A stretch of 44,957 nt of DNA from Candidatus Eiseniibacteriota bacterium (GCA_030613615.1 JAUWLR010000004.1:1-44957); one strand, 5' to 3'. Counted from the stretch's first letter, positions 16,457-25,508 are shown. Notes: generated by a model not told the origin, from the sequence alone. A program made the numbers and translations.

Positions 16457-17694
16457 GTACCCCGATCATTGCGAAATTCGCGGTACGCACACTCGGCAGA
16501 AACGTCAGAAGGACGCTTCTGTCGGTCGTCGGCATCGGTGTAGGTGTGGCAATCACCGTCTTCATGACCGCGTTCATGCGCGGGAGCACCCAGATGCGCG
16601 TGCGCGGGATCGCGGAGTCCGGCTTCGGGCACGTGAGGGTCGCGCCGGCGGACTGGGAACGGAGTCGCGACAACGACCTTCGCCTTGTGGATTGGGAGGC
16701 GGAACTCGCGGCGGTGAGGGCCAGCGACGGCGTGAAGACCGCGGCTCCCCACGCGCGGTCGACGGCCCTTCTCGCCTTCGGGACCCGGATTGCCGGTGTG
16801 GAGATGCTCGGCGTCGACCCTGTTGCGGAGCTCGCGACAAGTCGGGTGGCTCGCGCGGTCGCTGAGGGAAGGTACCTCAGGAAAGGAGACAGAGACGCCG
16901 TAGTTGTGGGCCGGACTATCACGGACCGGCTCGAGGTGGAGCTCGATGACGACCTCCTGCTGACAATAGTGGGCGAGGGCGGAGAGATGGAGTACGCGAT
17001 GCTCCGGATCGTCGGCATCATCGAGACCGGCAGTCGTGACATGGACGCGTCGATATGCCACGTGATGCTGGAGGACATCGAGCGGCTCACGGGGCGAGGG
17101 GGCGCAGGAGATATCAGTGTCACGCTCGACAATCCGTTCGAGATCAATGAGATGGCGTCGCGTCTGCGAACCGCGGTGTCGCCGGAAGACGACGTCCTCA
17201 CCTGGATGGTCGTGGTGCCTGCCCAAGGTGGCGACTACCAGAGCGACAAGGGATTCATGAACATCCTGGCGGGCACGGTCATCGTCGTGATCATCCTTGG
17301 GATCGCGGCCGCCCAGCTGACCGCGATTCTGGAGCGCAGGCGGGAGTTCGCCGTGCTGATCGCTCTGGGCATGAAGGCGTCTCAGGTGGTGCGGCTGATA
17401 CTGCTGGAGGCAGTAGTGATGGCCGTCATGGGGGCCGCGGTCGGGCTGCTGCTGGCGTGGTGGCCTTTGCACCAGACCGCCACAAAGGGCTTCGACTTCA
17501 GCACGATGATGGGAGGGGACATGTCGATGTCCGGCGTGCTCTTCGACCCCATCATATACTCGGTTCCGGGGCTGTGGGTGCTGCCCTACGCGCTCGTCAT
17601 CGCGTTCGTTTCGACCCTGATCGCCGCCGTCTACCCGGCGGTGTTCGCGCTGCGGACCGACCCCACGTCCGCGTTGAGTCTGAGGGAGGCATAA
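16453..17694 (+). CDS. ABC transporter permease, MacB/LolCE type, second copy
   Basis: This 413-residue protein has the same layout as the preceding permease: an N-terminal helix (about 20-40), a periplasmic domain, and three C-terminal helices within about 270-405. EFAVLIALGMKASQVVRLIL in the first C-terminal loop is typical of FtsX-like permeases. The start is the GTG overlapping the previous stop; the upstream in-frame codons lie inside the first permease. A single base separates its stop from the ATPase gene. Confidence 0.88.
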   Translation: MSTPIIAKFAVRTLGRNVRRTLLSVVGIGVGVAITVFMTAFMRGSTQMRVRGIAESGFGHVRVAPADWERSRDNDLRLVDWEAELAAVRASDGVKTAAPHARSTALLAFGTRIAGVEMLGVDPVAELATSRVARAVAEGRYLRKGDRDAVVVGRTITDRLEVELDDDLLLTIVGEGGEMEYAMLRIVGIIETGSRDMDASICHVMLEDIERLTGRGGAGDISVTLDNPFEINEMASRLRTAVSPEDDVLTWMVVVPAQGGDYQSDKGFMNILAGTVIVVIILGIAAAQLTAILERRREFAVLIALGMKASQVVRLILLEAVVMAVMGAAVGLLLAWWPLHQTATKGFDFSTMMGGDMSMSGVLFDPIIYSVPGLWVLPYALVIAFVSTLIAAVYPAVFALRTDPTSALSLREA

Positions 17695-17695
17695 G

Positions 17696-18445
17696 ATGCA
17701 AGACATTCTTGTTGGCGCGAGTGGCGTGACGAAAGACTTCCACGTTGGGAAGATCACGGTCAACGCTCTGCGAGGGCTCGACCTGGAAATCCACAAGGGG
17801 GACTTCCTGGCGATAGTGGGTCCGAGTGGCAGCGGCAAGACCACGCTCCTGAACCTGATAGGCGCGCTCGACACGGTGACGGCTGGGAAGGTGGAGGTGT
17901 TCGGGCAGGATCTCGCGGGCATGAGCCGCAGGAAGCGCGCGGAACTGCGACTTCGCTCACTCGGGTTCGTGTTTCAGGCCTACAATCTCGTGCCGGTGCT
18001 CACGGCGCTCGAGAACGTCGAGTTCGTGCTGGAGCTTCGGGGTGAGGACGGCGGGCGGCGCGCCACGGCAATGTCCGTGCTCGAGGAACTCGACCTCGGT
18101 GAGCTTGCCGACAGGAGGCCGAACGAGATGTCAGGCGGACAGCAGCAGAGAGTCGCGGTCGCGAGGGCAGTAGCGGCGAAGCCCCGTCTGGTTCTGGCCG
18201 ACGAACCCACTGCTAACCTGGACAGCGAGAACGGCGAATCGCTTCTCAAGATGATGCGTCATCTGCGAGACGAGCATGAGATGACGTTCGTCTTCTCCAC
18301 GCACGATCAACTGGTGGTCTCGTACGCGTCCAGGGTCGTCACGCTCCGCGACGGGAAGATCGTCAGTGATATCAGGAAGGACTCCGGTTCGGAGGCCCCC
18401 GGTGAAGGGATGGAGCCGCCCGGCGATGGGACGGAGGTGAACTAG
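17696..18445 (+). CDS. ABC transporter ATP-binding protein, LolD/MacB type
   Basis: The 249-residue ATPase powers the two permeases. Walker A is GPSGSGKTT, the signature is MSGGQQQRVAVARA, Walker B is LVLADEPTANLD, and the H-loop His lies in FVFSTHD. The sequence LGFVFQAYNLVPVLTALENV around the Q-loop is characteristic of the LolD/FtsE/MacB subgroup. A Gly/Pro/Glu-rich tail after about residue 225 is extra and probably disordered. The start follows the second permease by one base, and the next gene starts immediately after its stop. Confidence 0.93.
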   Translation: MQDILVGASGVTKDFHVGKITVNALRGLDLEIHKGDFLAIVGPSGSGKTTLLNLIGALDTVTAGKVEVFGQDLAGMSRRKRAELRLRSLGFVFQAYNLVPVLTALENVEFVLELRGEDGGRRATAMSVLEELDLGELADRRPNEMSGGQQQRVAVARAVAAKPRLVLADEPTANLDSENGESLLKMMRHLRDEHEMTFVFSTHDQLVVSYASRVVTLRDGKIVSDIRKDSGSEAPGEGMEPPGDGTEVN

Positions 18446-19759
18446 GTGAGCGTCGAGACGCGGTATCACACGCACGGGGAGAAGGTGGGTCGCGTGGCGG
18501 CCGTCTTCCTTGTCTGCGCGTGTCTGCTCGCGTGTGCGCTCCCCGCGGACGCCGCCGAACTCTGGTCCGATGCGTCCGGAGAGCGATCCGTCTCTCTCAA
18601 CACGTCGCTCAAGTGGACGTCCGTTCTGTCCCACGCGTCCGGCGACACGGTCTTCTTCCCCGAGGAGTGGAGCGCCGCTTCGCTGTGGCGGTTCCGCGCC
18701 GTCGTGGATGCAAGGCCGAACACGTGGCTCTCCGCGCAGGTCGCCTACGAGCAGAGGGCCAGAACGGTCTCGGAGGGCGCCGGTGCAGCCGGAGGCGCGG
18801 GCCTGCTCCCGAAAGAACTTCCCGCTCCCTACCGTGTGAAGCAGGTCGACGACCCGCTGGTCGAGGTGGGCTCGACGTTCTCATACCGCCACGAGCTGGA
18901 CAGGGCGGTGGCCTCACTTTCGCTCTCGCGGGCCGAGGTGAAGATCGGCAGGCAGGCCGTGGGCTGGGGGCGTGGCCTGGTGTTCGGGGCCGTCGACATA
19001 TTGGCGCCGTTCTCACCACTCGAGAGCGACAGGGAATGGCGGAGGGGGATCGATGCCGTTCGCCTGAGAGCACCCGTGACCAACCTGATATCCGTGGACG
19101 CCATGGCGGCCTTCGGTGAGTCGATAGAAGAGTCGGCCTTCGTCGGGCGCGTTCACGGCTACGTCGGGGACGTGGATGGCGAGCTCTTCGCGGGCTCGCG
19201 CTGCAAGGACGGGTTCTACGGCGCCTCGGTGTCGTTCCCGGTGCTCGACGCGGAGCTCCACGGAGAGGCCGCCGTCTTCCTGTCTCCAGTGCCGCTGCCC
19301 GCGGGCGGCTCCTTTGGAAGCGACGACGTGGCGGTCAAGACGGTCGTCGGGGGCTCGCGCACGTTCGACCTCGCCGGCGGGCTCATGCTCGTCGCCGAGT
19401 ATCACTACTCGGGGTTCGGATTCCCCGACGTCGAGGACGCGTCCGACTACTTCGAGGACGAAGGCTTCCTTGAGCGATACGCGCGAGGGGACAGCCAGAT
19501 ACTCGGCAGGCACGCGTGCGCGGTCCAGCTGTCCTACGGATTCGCCGGCGTCACGCCGCTGTCCGTCACCTGGCTGACGAGCCCGGTGGACGGGTCCGGC
19601 GTCGTCGTCCCGTCCGTCGTGTGGGTCTTCTCCGATAGCGTGACCCTCACGGCCAGCGCCTACGTCTCGCACGGCGCGCCTCCCGAGGGCTCGAAGATCA
19701 TGAGCGAGTACGGCGGGACCCCGACGAGCGGCCTCATGCAGATCAGTTTCTACTACTAG
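18446..19759 (+). CDS. predicted outer-membrane beta-barrel protein of the ABC operon
   Basis: The 437-residue product has a signal peptide (hydrophobic core about 17-36, cleavage near ADAAE). A long run of alternating strands rich in aromatic and charged residues follows. It ends in an aromatic strand (LMQISFYY), the usual signal of an outer-membrane barrel. No characterised family is obvious; the outline is reminiscent of alginate-export-type porins. It begins with a GTG directly at the ATPase stop, so it belongs to the same transcript. Its place suggests it is the outer-membrane exit or receiver of the LolA-like/ABC pathway. This is inference. Confidence 0.72.
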   Translation: MSVETRYHTHGEKVGRVAAVFLVCACLLACALPADAAELWSDASGERSVSLNTSLKWTSVLSHASGDTVFFPEEWSAASLWRFRAVVDARPNTWLSAQVAYEQRARTVSEGAGAAGGAGLLPKELPAPYRVKQVDDPLVEVGSTFSYRHELDRAVASLSLSRAEVKIGRQAVGWGRGLVFGAVDILAPFSPLESDREWRRGIDAVRLRAPVTNLISVDAMAAFGESIEESAFVGRVHGYVGDVDGELFAGSRCKDGFYGASVSFPVLDAELHGEAAVFLSPVPLPAGGSFGSDDVAVKTVVGGSRTFDLAGGLMLVAEYHYSGFGFPDVEDASDYFEDEGFLERYARGDSQILGRHACAVQLSYGFAGVTPLSVTWLTSPVDGSGVVVPSVVWVFSDSVTLTASAYVSHGAPPEGSKIMSEYGGTPTSGLMQISFYY

Positions 19760-19889
19760 TGCGCCGTCTCGCGCGTTGCGTCTCGCGGCTGGCTACTCCT
19801 CCGCGCCGAACGACCCTCTGGCAATTCCATTCCTCGACATCCCGGACCCGACAGCATCAGGCCGCTCGCGCCGTGGAGGCGGGGGATTG

Positions 19890-21017
19890 CTAATCGTCTG
19901 TGGACGATGCAGGAGGTTCTTGAGTGGCGTCAGAGAACCTGCTGGCAGACGGGTCTGCCGCATGAATCAGCTTGGGAAACGCGTAGATTGCGGGGCGTCG
20001 GCCCCGACGCTCCCGCGCCGTGACTATGATTCCATGATTACCAAGCGCTCTGAGCAACCTCTGCGTACTGCCCTCGGGGATGCCCGCGATCTCCTGGAAG
20101 TCGGCGCTCTTGAATGCCACCATCGAAAAGAGAGCGTTCAGCGCTTTGGCCGCGTACCGCGTGGGCACCACTTCCGAGAAGAACAACTTCATTTCTTCAT
20201 ACAAGGCCATGATCTCCTGCACCTGGGTGGTTCCGCTCTCAGCCTGCTCAGTAACGGCCCTCAAGAAGTACGTGATCCACCCTTGCCAGTCCTCGGCATC
20301 AGAGGACAGCGCGTACAACCTGTCGTAGTACTCATCCCGCGTGGCATCCAGATACGCGCTCATGTAGAACATGGGATTGGGAAGCAAGCCTTTGTCGTAA
20401 AGGCAGAGTGGAATCAGCATACGACCGACGCGGCCGTTCCCGTCGAGAAAGGGGTGAATCAACTCGAATTGCGCGTGGAGTATTGCCAGCTGTGCAAGGG
20501 TGTCCCTCTCGTCGTAGTGGTAATACTTCTCCCAATTCGACATGTAGCTCTCTACCTTGTCCCATGTGGGCGGTGTGTAGGATCCAACGTACACCTGCTT
20601 GCGTCGGAATTCGCCTCTCGCCTTGCCTTCCCCTCTTACGCCATCAAGGAGAATCGAGTGTGCCTGCTTGATGAGGTTCAGGCACGTTCCTCGCTTGGAG
20701 AGTACCCCGACTGCGTGCCCAAGCGCGCTCCTGTAGTTGACAACTTCCTGAAGGTCATCCTTCTTCTCTCCGGCTCCTGATGGATCGGCCTCGAACTCAA
20801 GTAGTTCCTGCAGGGTCACGACGGTGCCTTCAATCTTCGTCGACAGTACGGCCTCCTGTCTGGTGAGCCGCGACAAGAGCAAGGCCGGATTCGGAATGTG
20901 ACCCAGGCTGACGCTGTACCCGCCGAGCGCGCGATGTGCATCAGCTATCGGTGCCAGCAGCCCATCCCACTCTATGTTATCTAGAGGCAACAACTTGGGT
21001 GAGAACGGCGTATCCAT
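19890..21017 (-). CDS. Fic-domain AMP-transferase, autoinhibited class II, with C-terminal winged helix
   Basis: The 375-residue protein contains the catalytic Fic loop His188-PFLDGNGR-VGR199, intact, which transfers AMP (or another nucleotide moiety) from a nucleotide to a protein hydroxyl. The inhibitory helix upstream fits S/T-x3-E-G: Ser59-Thr-Lys-Ile-Glu63-Gly64, so the enzyme should be self-restrained and need no separate antitoxin. The N-terminus (FSPKLLPL) matches Fic_N, and the C-terminus from about 300 looks like a winged helix. I choose the start at 21017, which gives the Fic_N start; the open frame reaches back to 21119 but those 34 residues look untranslated. Its base composition looks more AT-rich than the neighbouring genes, suggesting transfer. 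The target is unknown. Confidence 0.88.
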   Translation of the reverse strand: MDTPFSPKLLPLDNIEWDGLLAPIADAHRALGGYSVSLGHIPNPALLLSRLTRQEAVLSTKIEGTVVTLQELLEFEADPSGAGEKKDDLQEVVNYRSALGHAVGVLSKRGTCLNLIKQAHSILLDGVRGEGKARGEFRRKQVYVGSYTPPTWDKVESYMSNWEKYYHYDERDTLAQLAILHAQFELIHPFLDGNGRVGRMLIPLCLYDKGLLPNPMFYMSAYLDATRDEYYDRLYALSSDAEDWQGWITYFLRAVTEQAESGTTQVQEIMALYEEMKLFFSEVVPTRYAAKALNALFSMVAFKSADFQEIAGIPEGSTQRLLRALGNHGIIVTARERRGRRPAIYAFPKLIHAADPSASRFSDATQEPPASSTDD

Positions 21018-21424
21018 GAATGCAGTCCCTTCGCGGTTGGCCACTATCTTTCGGGTCGCTTCCGTCCGATTATGATCTGAAACGGGGTTTATGTCAAATC
21101 CATAGAGGGAAAACCCCATGTCCCCACGCCACCATGATGACCATCATCAATAATCGCACGCACAGAAGGAACTGACCATGATGAACCGTGCGGACGCACA
21201 ACTGAGGCTACTCCGACGCTCCGAGATGAGACGCGAAATAGGCCTCGACGACTCGGAACTCCGCAGGACAGCCCCCGAAGGGAAGTCCCAGGAGGACAAC
21301 CCCAGCATTTGCTGCCCCAAGTGTCCCCAACGCTACCGGCGAACCCTCCGGGAGGCATCCCGCAGAACGGGCGAATAGGAACACTCAGCCGCCAGACCAG
21401 AGCGCGGTTCCTCGGGACGCATCC
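21018..21424. other. gap between fic and the hyp operon, no certain gene
   Basis: This divergent intergenic stretch probably holds the fic promoter on its left side. A small plus-strand frame (21178-21378, 66 codons) has an AAGGA box and a CCPKCPQ cysteine cluster, but otherwise reads as Arg/Glu-rich non-coding sequence. I do not call it a gene. Confidence 0.35.
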
Positions 21425-21453
21425 TTGCGAACGCGCCCCCGGGGGCGTAAAAT
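21425..21453 (+). promoter_or_regulatory. promoter of the hyp operon with a palindrome in its spacer
   Basis: TTGCGA (21425-21430), 17 bases and TAAAAT (21448-21453) form a good sigma70-type promoter. The last 14 bases of the spacer are the perfect palindrome CGCCCCCGGGGGCG (21434-21447). A regulator bound there would lie between -35 and -10. The leader to hypF is about 95 bases. Confidence 0.6.
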
Positions 21454-21555
21454 AACTGGTTTTGTGGCACTTCCGTTCCTTGAAGGGGTGTGCGTTCCGC
21501 GAGTTCCCGCGCGTGCAGGCTGCTGCTCGCGAGAGGTCCGCACCCTGGAGGCAGG

Positions 21556-23946
21556 ATGGCCAGACGGCTGGTTGTCAGGGGCGTCGTACAGGGAGTCGGT
21601 TTCAGGCCGTTCGTGTATCGGCTGGCGCACCGGCACGGGCTCGCCGGCTGGGTCGCGAACTCCAGCAGCGGGGTCGTCATCGAAGTCGATGGCACCGACG
21701 CTGTACTGTCGGCGTTCGAGCGCGACCTGACCGCCGAGGCTCCAGTCCTGGCCCGGATAGAGTCGGTCGCGTCTGAAGCCGTCGAGCCGGAGGCCGCCGA
21801 GCATACGGCCGAGCCCATGTCAGCCGCGGGCTTCGAGATACGCACGAGCGAGCACGACCCGAGCGAGAGCACGCTCATCTGTCCGGACGTCGCGATCTGT
21901 CCGGACTGCCTCGCGGAGTTCCTGGACCCTTCCGACCGTAGGCATCGCTACCCCTTCATCAACTGCACGAACTGCGGGCCACGCTTCTCTATCATAGAGG
22001 GGACGCCCTACGACAGGCCCGCGACATCGATGCGCGTCTTCCGCATGTGTGAGCGCTGTCAGGCGGAGTACGACGATCCGCTGGACCGCCGCTTCCATGC
22101 ACAACCGAACGCGTGTCCCGACTGCGGTCCCGCGCTCGAGCTGGTCATGCCAGGCAGGCCCGGCGAGGACCTTGCGGAGATGGTCCTCGGCCGCAGCTAC
22201 GTCAGGATGCCGGAGCAGGTCGCGGCGCTCGCGGAGTCCGACCCCGCTGCGGCCACACGATGGCTCCTGAGGCACGGCGCCATCGTCGGCGTCAGAGGCC
22301 TGGGCGGGTTCCACATCGCCGCGGACGCCGCCAACGACGCGACCGTGCGTGCGCTGCGCGAGAAGAAGAACCGACCGGCGAAGCCGTTCGCTCTGATGTG
22401 CCGAACGCTTGCCGTCGTACGGGAACTCGCGCACGTGGAACCGGACGAGGAGGAGGTGCTGACCAGCCCCTGGAGCCCGGTGGTCCTTCTGAGGAAACGT
22501 GAGGGCGGTCGGGTTTCCCCGCTCGTCGCTCCGAACAACGCGTATCTCGGGATCATGCTGCCGTACGCACCGCTTCACCACCTGCTCTTCGAGGATGGCC
22601 TGGACGCGCTTGTCATGACGAGCGCGAACCGGTCGGGGGAGCCGATAGTCGAGACGCTTGCGGCCGCGATGGAGCGCCTGCCGGGAATCACGCGGACGTT
22701 CCTCACTCACAATCGCGAGATAGTGAACCGGAACGATGACTCGGTCGTCTTCGTCGAAGCCGGACGCGCGATGATGGCGCGGCGGTCGCGCGGCTACGCG
22801 CCGTACCCCATAGACCTCGGAACCGAGACCGCCCCCGTGTTCGCGTGCGGGACCGAGCTCAAGAACACATTCACCCTGCTCAAGGGCGGACGCGCCTTCG
22901 TGAGTCCACACATCGGAGACATGGAGAATCAGGCGACGCTCGATCTCTACGAGGAGATGGTCGGGAAGTTCATGGAGTGGTTCCGCTTCGAGCCGTCCGT
23001 TGTCGCACACGATCTTCATCCTGACTATCTGGCCACGAGGTTCGCGCGGGACTTCGCCGCTGATCGAGCGGGCGTCCAGCTTGTGGGTGTTCAGCATCAT
23101 CACGCGCACATCGCGTCGGTGATGATCGAGAACCGAGTGACAAGCCCGGTCATCGGCCTGGCGCTCGACGGCACGGGCTACGGTACCGATAGCAGGATAT
23201 GGGGTGGCGAGTTCCTCGTTGCGGACCTGACGGGCTTTGAGCGGGTGGGCCACATCAGGTACATCCCTCTCCCTGGCGGCGACGCCGCCATCCGACACCC
23301 TTATCGTGTGGCGCTCTCGCACCTCCACGCGGCGGGAGTGGGGAATCTGCGGGACACAGCGACGCGCATGTTCGGTGATGTCCCGGCGGATGAAATGGAT
23401 CTCGTTGTGCAGCAGATCGAAAAGGGCGTAAACTCCATAGACACGTCGAGTGCGGGACGTCTCTTCGATGCCGCATCCGCGATTCTCGGGGTCTGCCACG
23501 AGATCAGCTACGAGGCTCAGGCCGCGATTGAGCTGGAATCGCTGCTGGGCGACGCCGGTCGCGCGGGGGGCGCGGGGGCATACCCGTACGACATCGCCGA
23601 GGAGGACGAGACGCTTATCGTCGACCCATCTCGCACCGTTCTCGCACTCGCTGAGTCGGCCGTGAGGGGCGACCCTCGCGATCGCTCGGCATCTCAATTC
23701 CACGAGACCGTGGTGGCATTTTGCCGCGAGGTGTGCGGGAGAGTCGCTGCGGCGCGAGGTATCGGAACCGTCGCTCTTTCGGGCGGCGTGTTTCAGAACA
23801 GGTATTTGCTCAAACGCCTGAGTGAGGTCCTGGCGAGCGACGGACTCACCGTGCTCGTCAACAGAGAGGTGCCCACGAACGACGGCGGCGTGTCGTTGGG
23901 GCAGGCGATCGTCGCGAGCGAGCGGGCGCGGGCAGGGATGCTGTAG
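21556..23946 (+). CDS. hypF: carbamoyltransferase HypF (NiFe hydrogenase maturation)
   Basis: HypF makes the thiocarbamate precursor of the active-site cyanide ligands from carbamoyl phosphate and ATP. The 796 residues show the full domain order. Acylphosphatase covers about 1-90, with Arg17 in GVGFRPF and Asn35. Two zinc fingers hold Cys115/118 with Cys137/140 and Cys165/168 with Cys187/190. A YrdC-like domain follows (about 205-390). The Kae1-like carbamoyltransferase domain carries QHHHAHIASVM and LDGTGYGTD. I take the ATG at 21556 because TGGAGGCAGG precedes it and it begins the acylphosphatase fold; earlier in-frame codons add only Arg-rich sequence. It is the first gene of the hyp cluster. 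Confidence 0.96.
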   Translation: MARRLVVRGVVQGVGFRPFVYRLAHRHGLAGWVANSSSGVVIEVDGTDAVLSAFERDLTAEAPVLARIESVASEAVEPEAAEHTAEPMSAAGFEIRTSEHDPSESTLICPDVAICPDCLAEFLDPSDRRHRYPFINCTNCGPRFSIIEGTPYDRPATSMRVFRMCERCQAEYDDPLDRRFHAQPNACPDCGPALELVMPGRPGEDLAEMVLGRSYVRMPEQVAALAESDPAAATRWLLRHGAIVGVRGLGGFHIAADAANDATVRALREKKNRPAKPFALMCRTLAVVRELAHVEPDEEEVLTSPWSPVVLLRKREGGRVSPLVAPNNAYLGIMLPYAPLHHLLFEDGLDALVMTSANRSGEPIVETLAAAMERLPGITRTFLTHNREIVNRNDDSVVFVEAGRAMMARRSRGYAPYPIDLGTETAPVFACGTELKNTFTLLKGGRAFVSPHIGDMENQATLDLYEEMVGKFMEWFRFEPSVVAHDLHPDYLATRFARDFAADRAGVQLVGVQHHHAHIASVMIENRVTSPVIGLALDGTGYGTDSRIWGGEFLVADLTGFERVGHIRYIPLPGGDAAIRHPYRVALSHLHAAGVGNLRDTATRMFGDVPADEMDLVVQQIEKGVNSIDTSSAGRLFDAASAILGVCHEISYEAQAAIELESLLGDAGRAGGAGAYPYDIAEEDETLIVDPSRTVLALAESAVRGDPRDRSASQFHETVVAFCREVCGRVAAARGIGTVALSGGVFQNRYLLKRLSEVLASDGLTVLVNREVPTNDGGVSLGQAIVASERARAGML

Positions 23947-24013
23947 CGGAAGGGTCGGACGGCCGCGACGACGGCACCCCGCAGCAGCGGGAATCACCAT
24001 GAGGTGAATCGAC

Positions 24014-24259
24014 ATGTGTCTGGCAGTCCCAGGGAAAATACTGGAGATCGACGGCGACACCGCGCGCGTCGACTTCGGCGGGATAACTCGTGAGGCCAAC
24101 GTGGTCCTCGTTCCGGAGGCGGCCGTGGACAGCTACGTGCTGGTTCATGCCGGCTTCGCCATACAGGTTCTGAACGAGGCGGAGGCGGAGGAGACGTTGA
24201 GCCTCTTCCGTCAGCTGGCCGAGGCGCTCGACGATGAGACCAAGCGAGGAACCGAATGA
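24014..24259 (+). CDS. hypC: hydrogenase assembly chaperone HypC
   Basis: HypC carries the Fe(CN)2CO unit with HypD and delivers it to the hydrogenase large subunit. The 81-residue protein starts MCLAVPGK, so Cys2, the essential iron ligand, is in place after Met removal. The OB-like fold segment (VDFGGITREANVVLV) is typical. Length is normal. Its ATGA stop overlaps the hypD start, coupling the two partners. Confidence 0.95.
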   Translation: MCLAVPGKILEIDGDTARVDFGGITREANVVLVPEAAVDSYVLVHAGFAIQVLNEAEAEETLSLFRQLAEALDDETKRGTE

Positions 24260-25371
24260 TCGGTCAGGAAGCCCTGAGCTCCGAGCAGGCTGCCCGCGCT
24301 CTTGTCGAGCGGATAGAATCTCTTGTGACGGAGCCGGTCTCGCTGATGGAAGTGTGCGGGACGCACACCGTCGCCATTTCGCGTTTCGGGCTGCGCTCGA
24401 TGCTGCCCCCTGACCTCAGACTCCTGTCGGGACCGGGGTGTCCGGTCTGTGTCACGCCCCTCGTTGAGATAGACAGGGCGATAGCCGTGGCCAGAACACC
24501 GGGCGTCATCGTGACGACGTTCGGCGACATGATGAGGGTGCCGGGGTCCGAATCGTCCCTCGAAGCCGAGCGGGCCGATGGCGCGGACGTGCGGATTCTG
24601 TACAGTCCACTCGAGGCTCTGAACATCGCGGAGTCCAAGCCTGCCAGCGAGGTCGTGTTCATGGGCGTCGGCTTCGAGACGACGTCGCCGACCATCGCGG
24701 CATCAGTTGTTGAGGCCGACAGACGCGGGATCACGAACTTCTCGGTGCTGCCGTTCTTCAAGACCGTGCCGACTGCGCTCGACATGCTGGCGGCCCTGCC
24801 GGGCCGCGCGCTCGACGGGTTCATCTGTCCGGGGCACGTGAGCGCCATCATCGGCTCGGATGCCTACAAGCCGGTGGCGCGCGACCGTAACATGCCGTGC
24901 GTCGTCATCGGCTTCGAGCCCCTGGACATCCTCAGGGGGCTCGTTATGCTGCTGGAGCAGGTCAGGGCCATCCGGGACGATGGCGCGCACGCGCGTGTGG
25001 AGAACCAGTACTCGCGGGCCGTCACACCTGAGGGGAACACCGCTGCGCAGGCGCTTCTGGCCGATGTGTTCGAGGAGTGCGACGCGGAGTGGAGAGAGAT
25101 AGGGACGATCCCAGGAAGCGGTTACGAGTTCAGCGAGCGCTACAGGTCGTTCGACACGCGGCAAAGACTTACCGTCAGCGTCCCTCCGCCGGCCGGTCCG
25201 ACCGGGTGCATCTGCGGCGAGATCATGCTGGGCCTGAAGCTCCCGACTGATTGTCCGCTCTTCGCGGGACGGTGCACGCCGCGCGATCCCGTCGGTCCCT
25301 GCATGGTCTCGACGGAAGGCTCCTGCGCGGCGTTCTACAAGTACGACCGGGGCACTGACGATCGGCAGTGA
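24256..25371 (+). CDS. hypD: hydrogenase maturation protein HypD
   Basis: HypD is the iron-sulfur scaffold on which the cyanide and CO ligands are assembled with HypC and HypE. The 371-residue protein has all the expected motifs: MEVCGTHT (Cys34), GPGCPVC, GFETTSPTIA, FICPGHVSAIIG and the C-terminal 4Fe-4S region from CICGEIMLG to GSCAAFYKY. It is translationally coupled to hypC and separated from hypE by a 137-base gap that contains a large inverted repeat. Confidence 0.95.
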   Translation: MIGQEALSSEQAARALVERIESLVTEPVSLMEVCGTHTVAISRFGLRSMLPPDLRLLSGPGCPVCVTPLVEIDRAIAVARTPGVIVTTFGDMMRVPGSESSLEAERADGADVRILYSPLEALNIAESKPASEVVFMGVGFETTSPTIAASVVEADRRGITNFSVLPFFKTVPTALDMLAALPGRALDGFICPGHVSAIIGSDAYKPVARDRNMPCVVIGFEPLDILRGLVMLLEQVRAIRDDGAHARVENQYSRAVTPEGNTAAQALLADVFEECDAEWREIGTIPGSGYEFSERYRSFDTRQRLTVSVPPPAGPTGCICGEIMLGLKLPTDCPLFAGRCTPRDPVGPCMVSTEGSCAAFYKYDRGTDDRQ

Positions 25372-25389
25372 TGCCTGGCGGCGCGGCGG

Positions 25390-25448
25390 CCCTACCCCGC
25401 CGCGAGTTTAGGCGCGAAGCGCCGCGTGTCTGAGCGGCGGGGTAAGGG
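25390..25448. repeat. nested inverted repeat between hypD and hypE
   Basis: The outer arms are CCCTACCCCGCCGC (25390-25403) and GCGGCGGGGTAAGGG (25434-25448), identical as an inverted pair except for one inserted A. Inside lies a second hairpin, GGCGC-GAA-GCGCC (25411-25423). The form is REP/BIME-like. As RNA it would be a very stable two-level stem that could shield the hypC-hypD message or slow read-through to hypE. I see no other copy in the window. Confidence 0.7.
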
Positions 25449-25508
25449 TCCCGCGACGCCGAGTGAATGTGAACGTCACGTCCCGGGTGCACTTAGGAGA
25501 AGAGGTAG

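Noticed and set aside
16309-17922. 537-codon open frame on the minus strand opposite the second permease
   Set aside because: It spans the ends of three real genes and has no domain signal.
21178-21378. Small plus-strand frame with a CCPKCPQ cluster and an AAGGA box
   Set aside because: The rest of the frame is Arg/Glu-rich without pattern, and it ends just before the hyp promoter; not enough support for a gene.
21465-21480. Sigma54-like TGGCAC-N5-TTCCT before hypF
   Set aside because: The -12 element lacks the required GC, and a better sigma70-type promoter lies immediately upstream.
21820-24099. 759-codon open frame on the minus strand opposite hypF
   Set aside because: hypF is certain with all motifs. 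Long antisense frames are expected in high-GC DNA with this codon usage.
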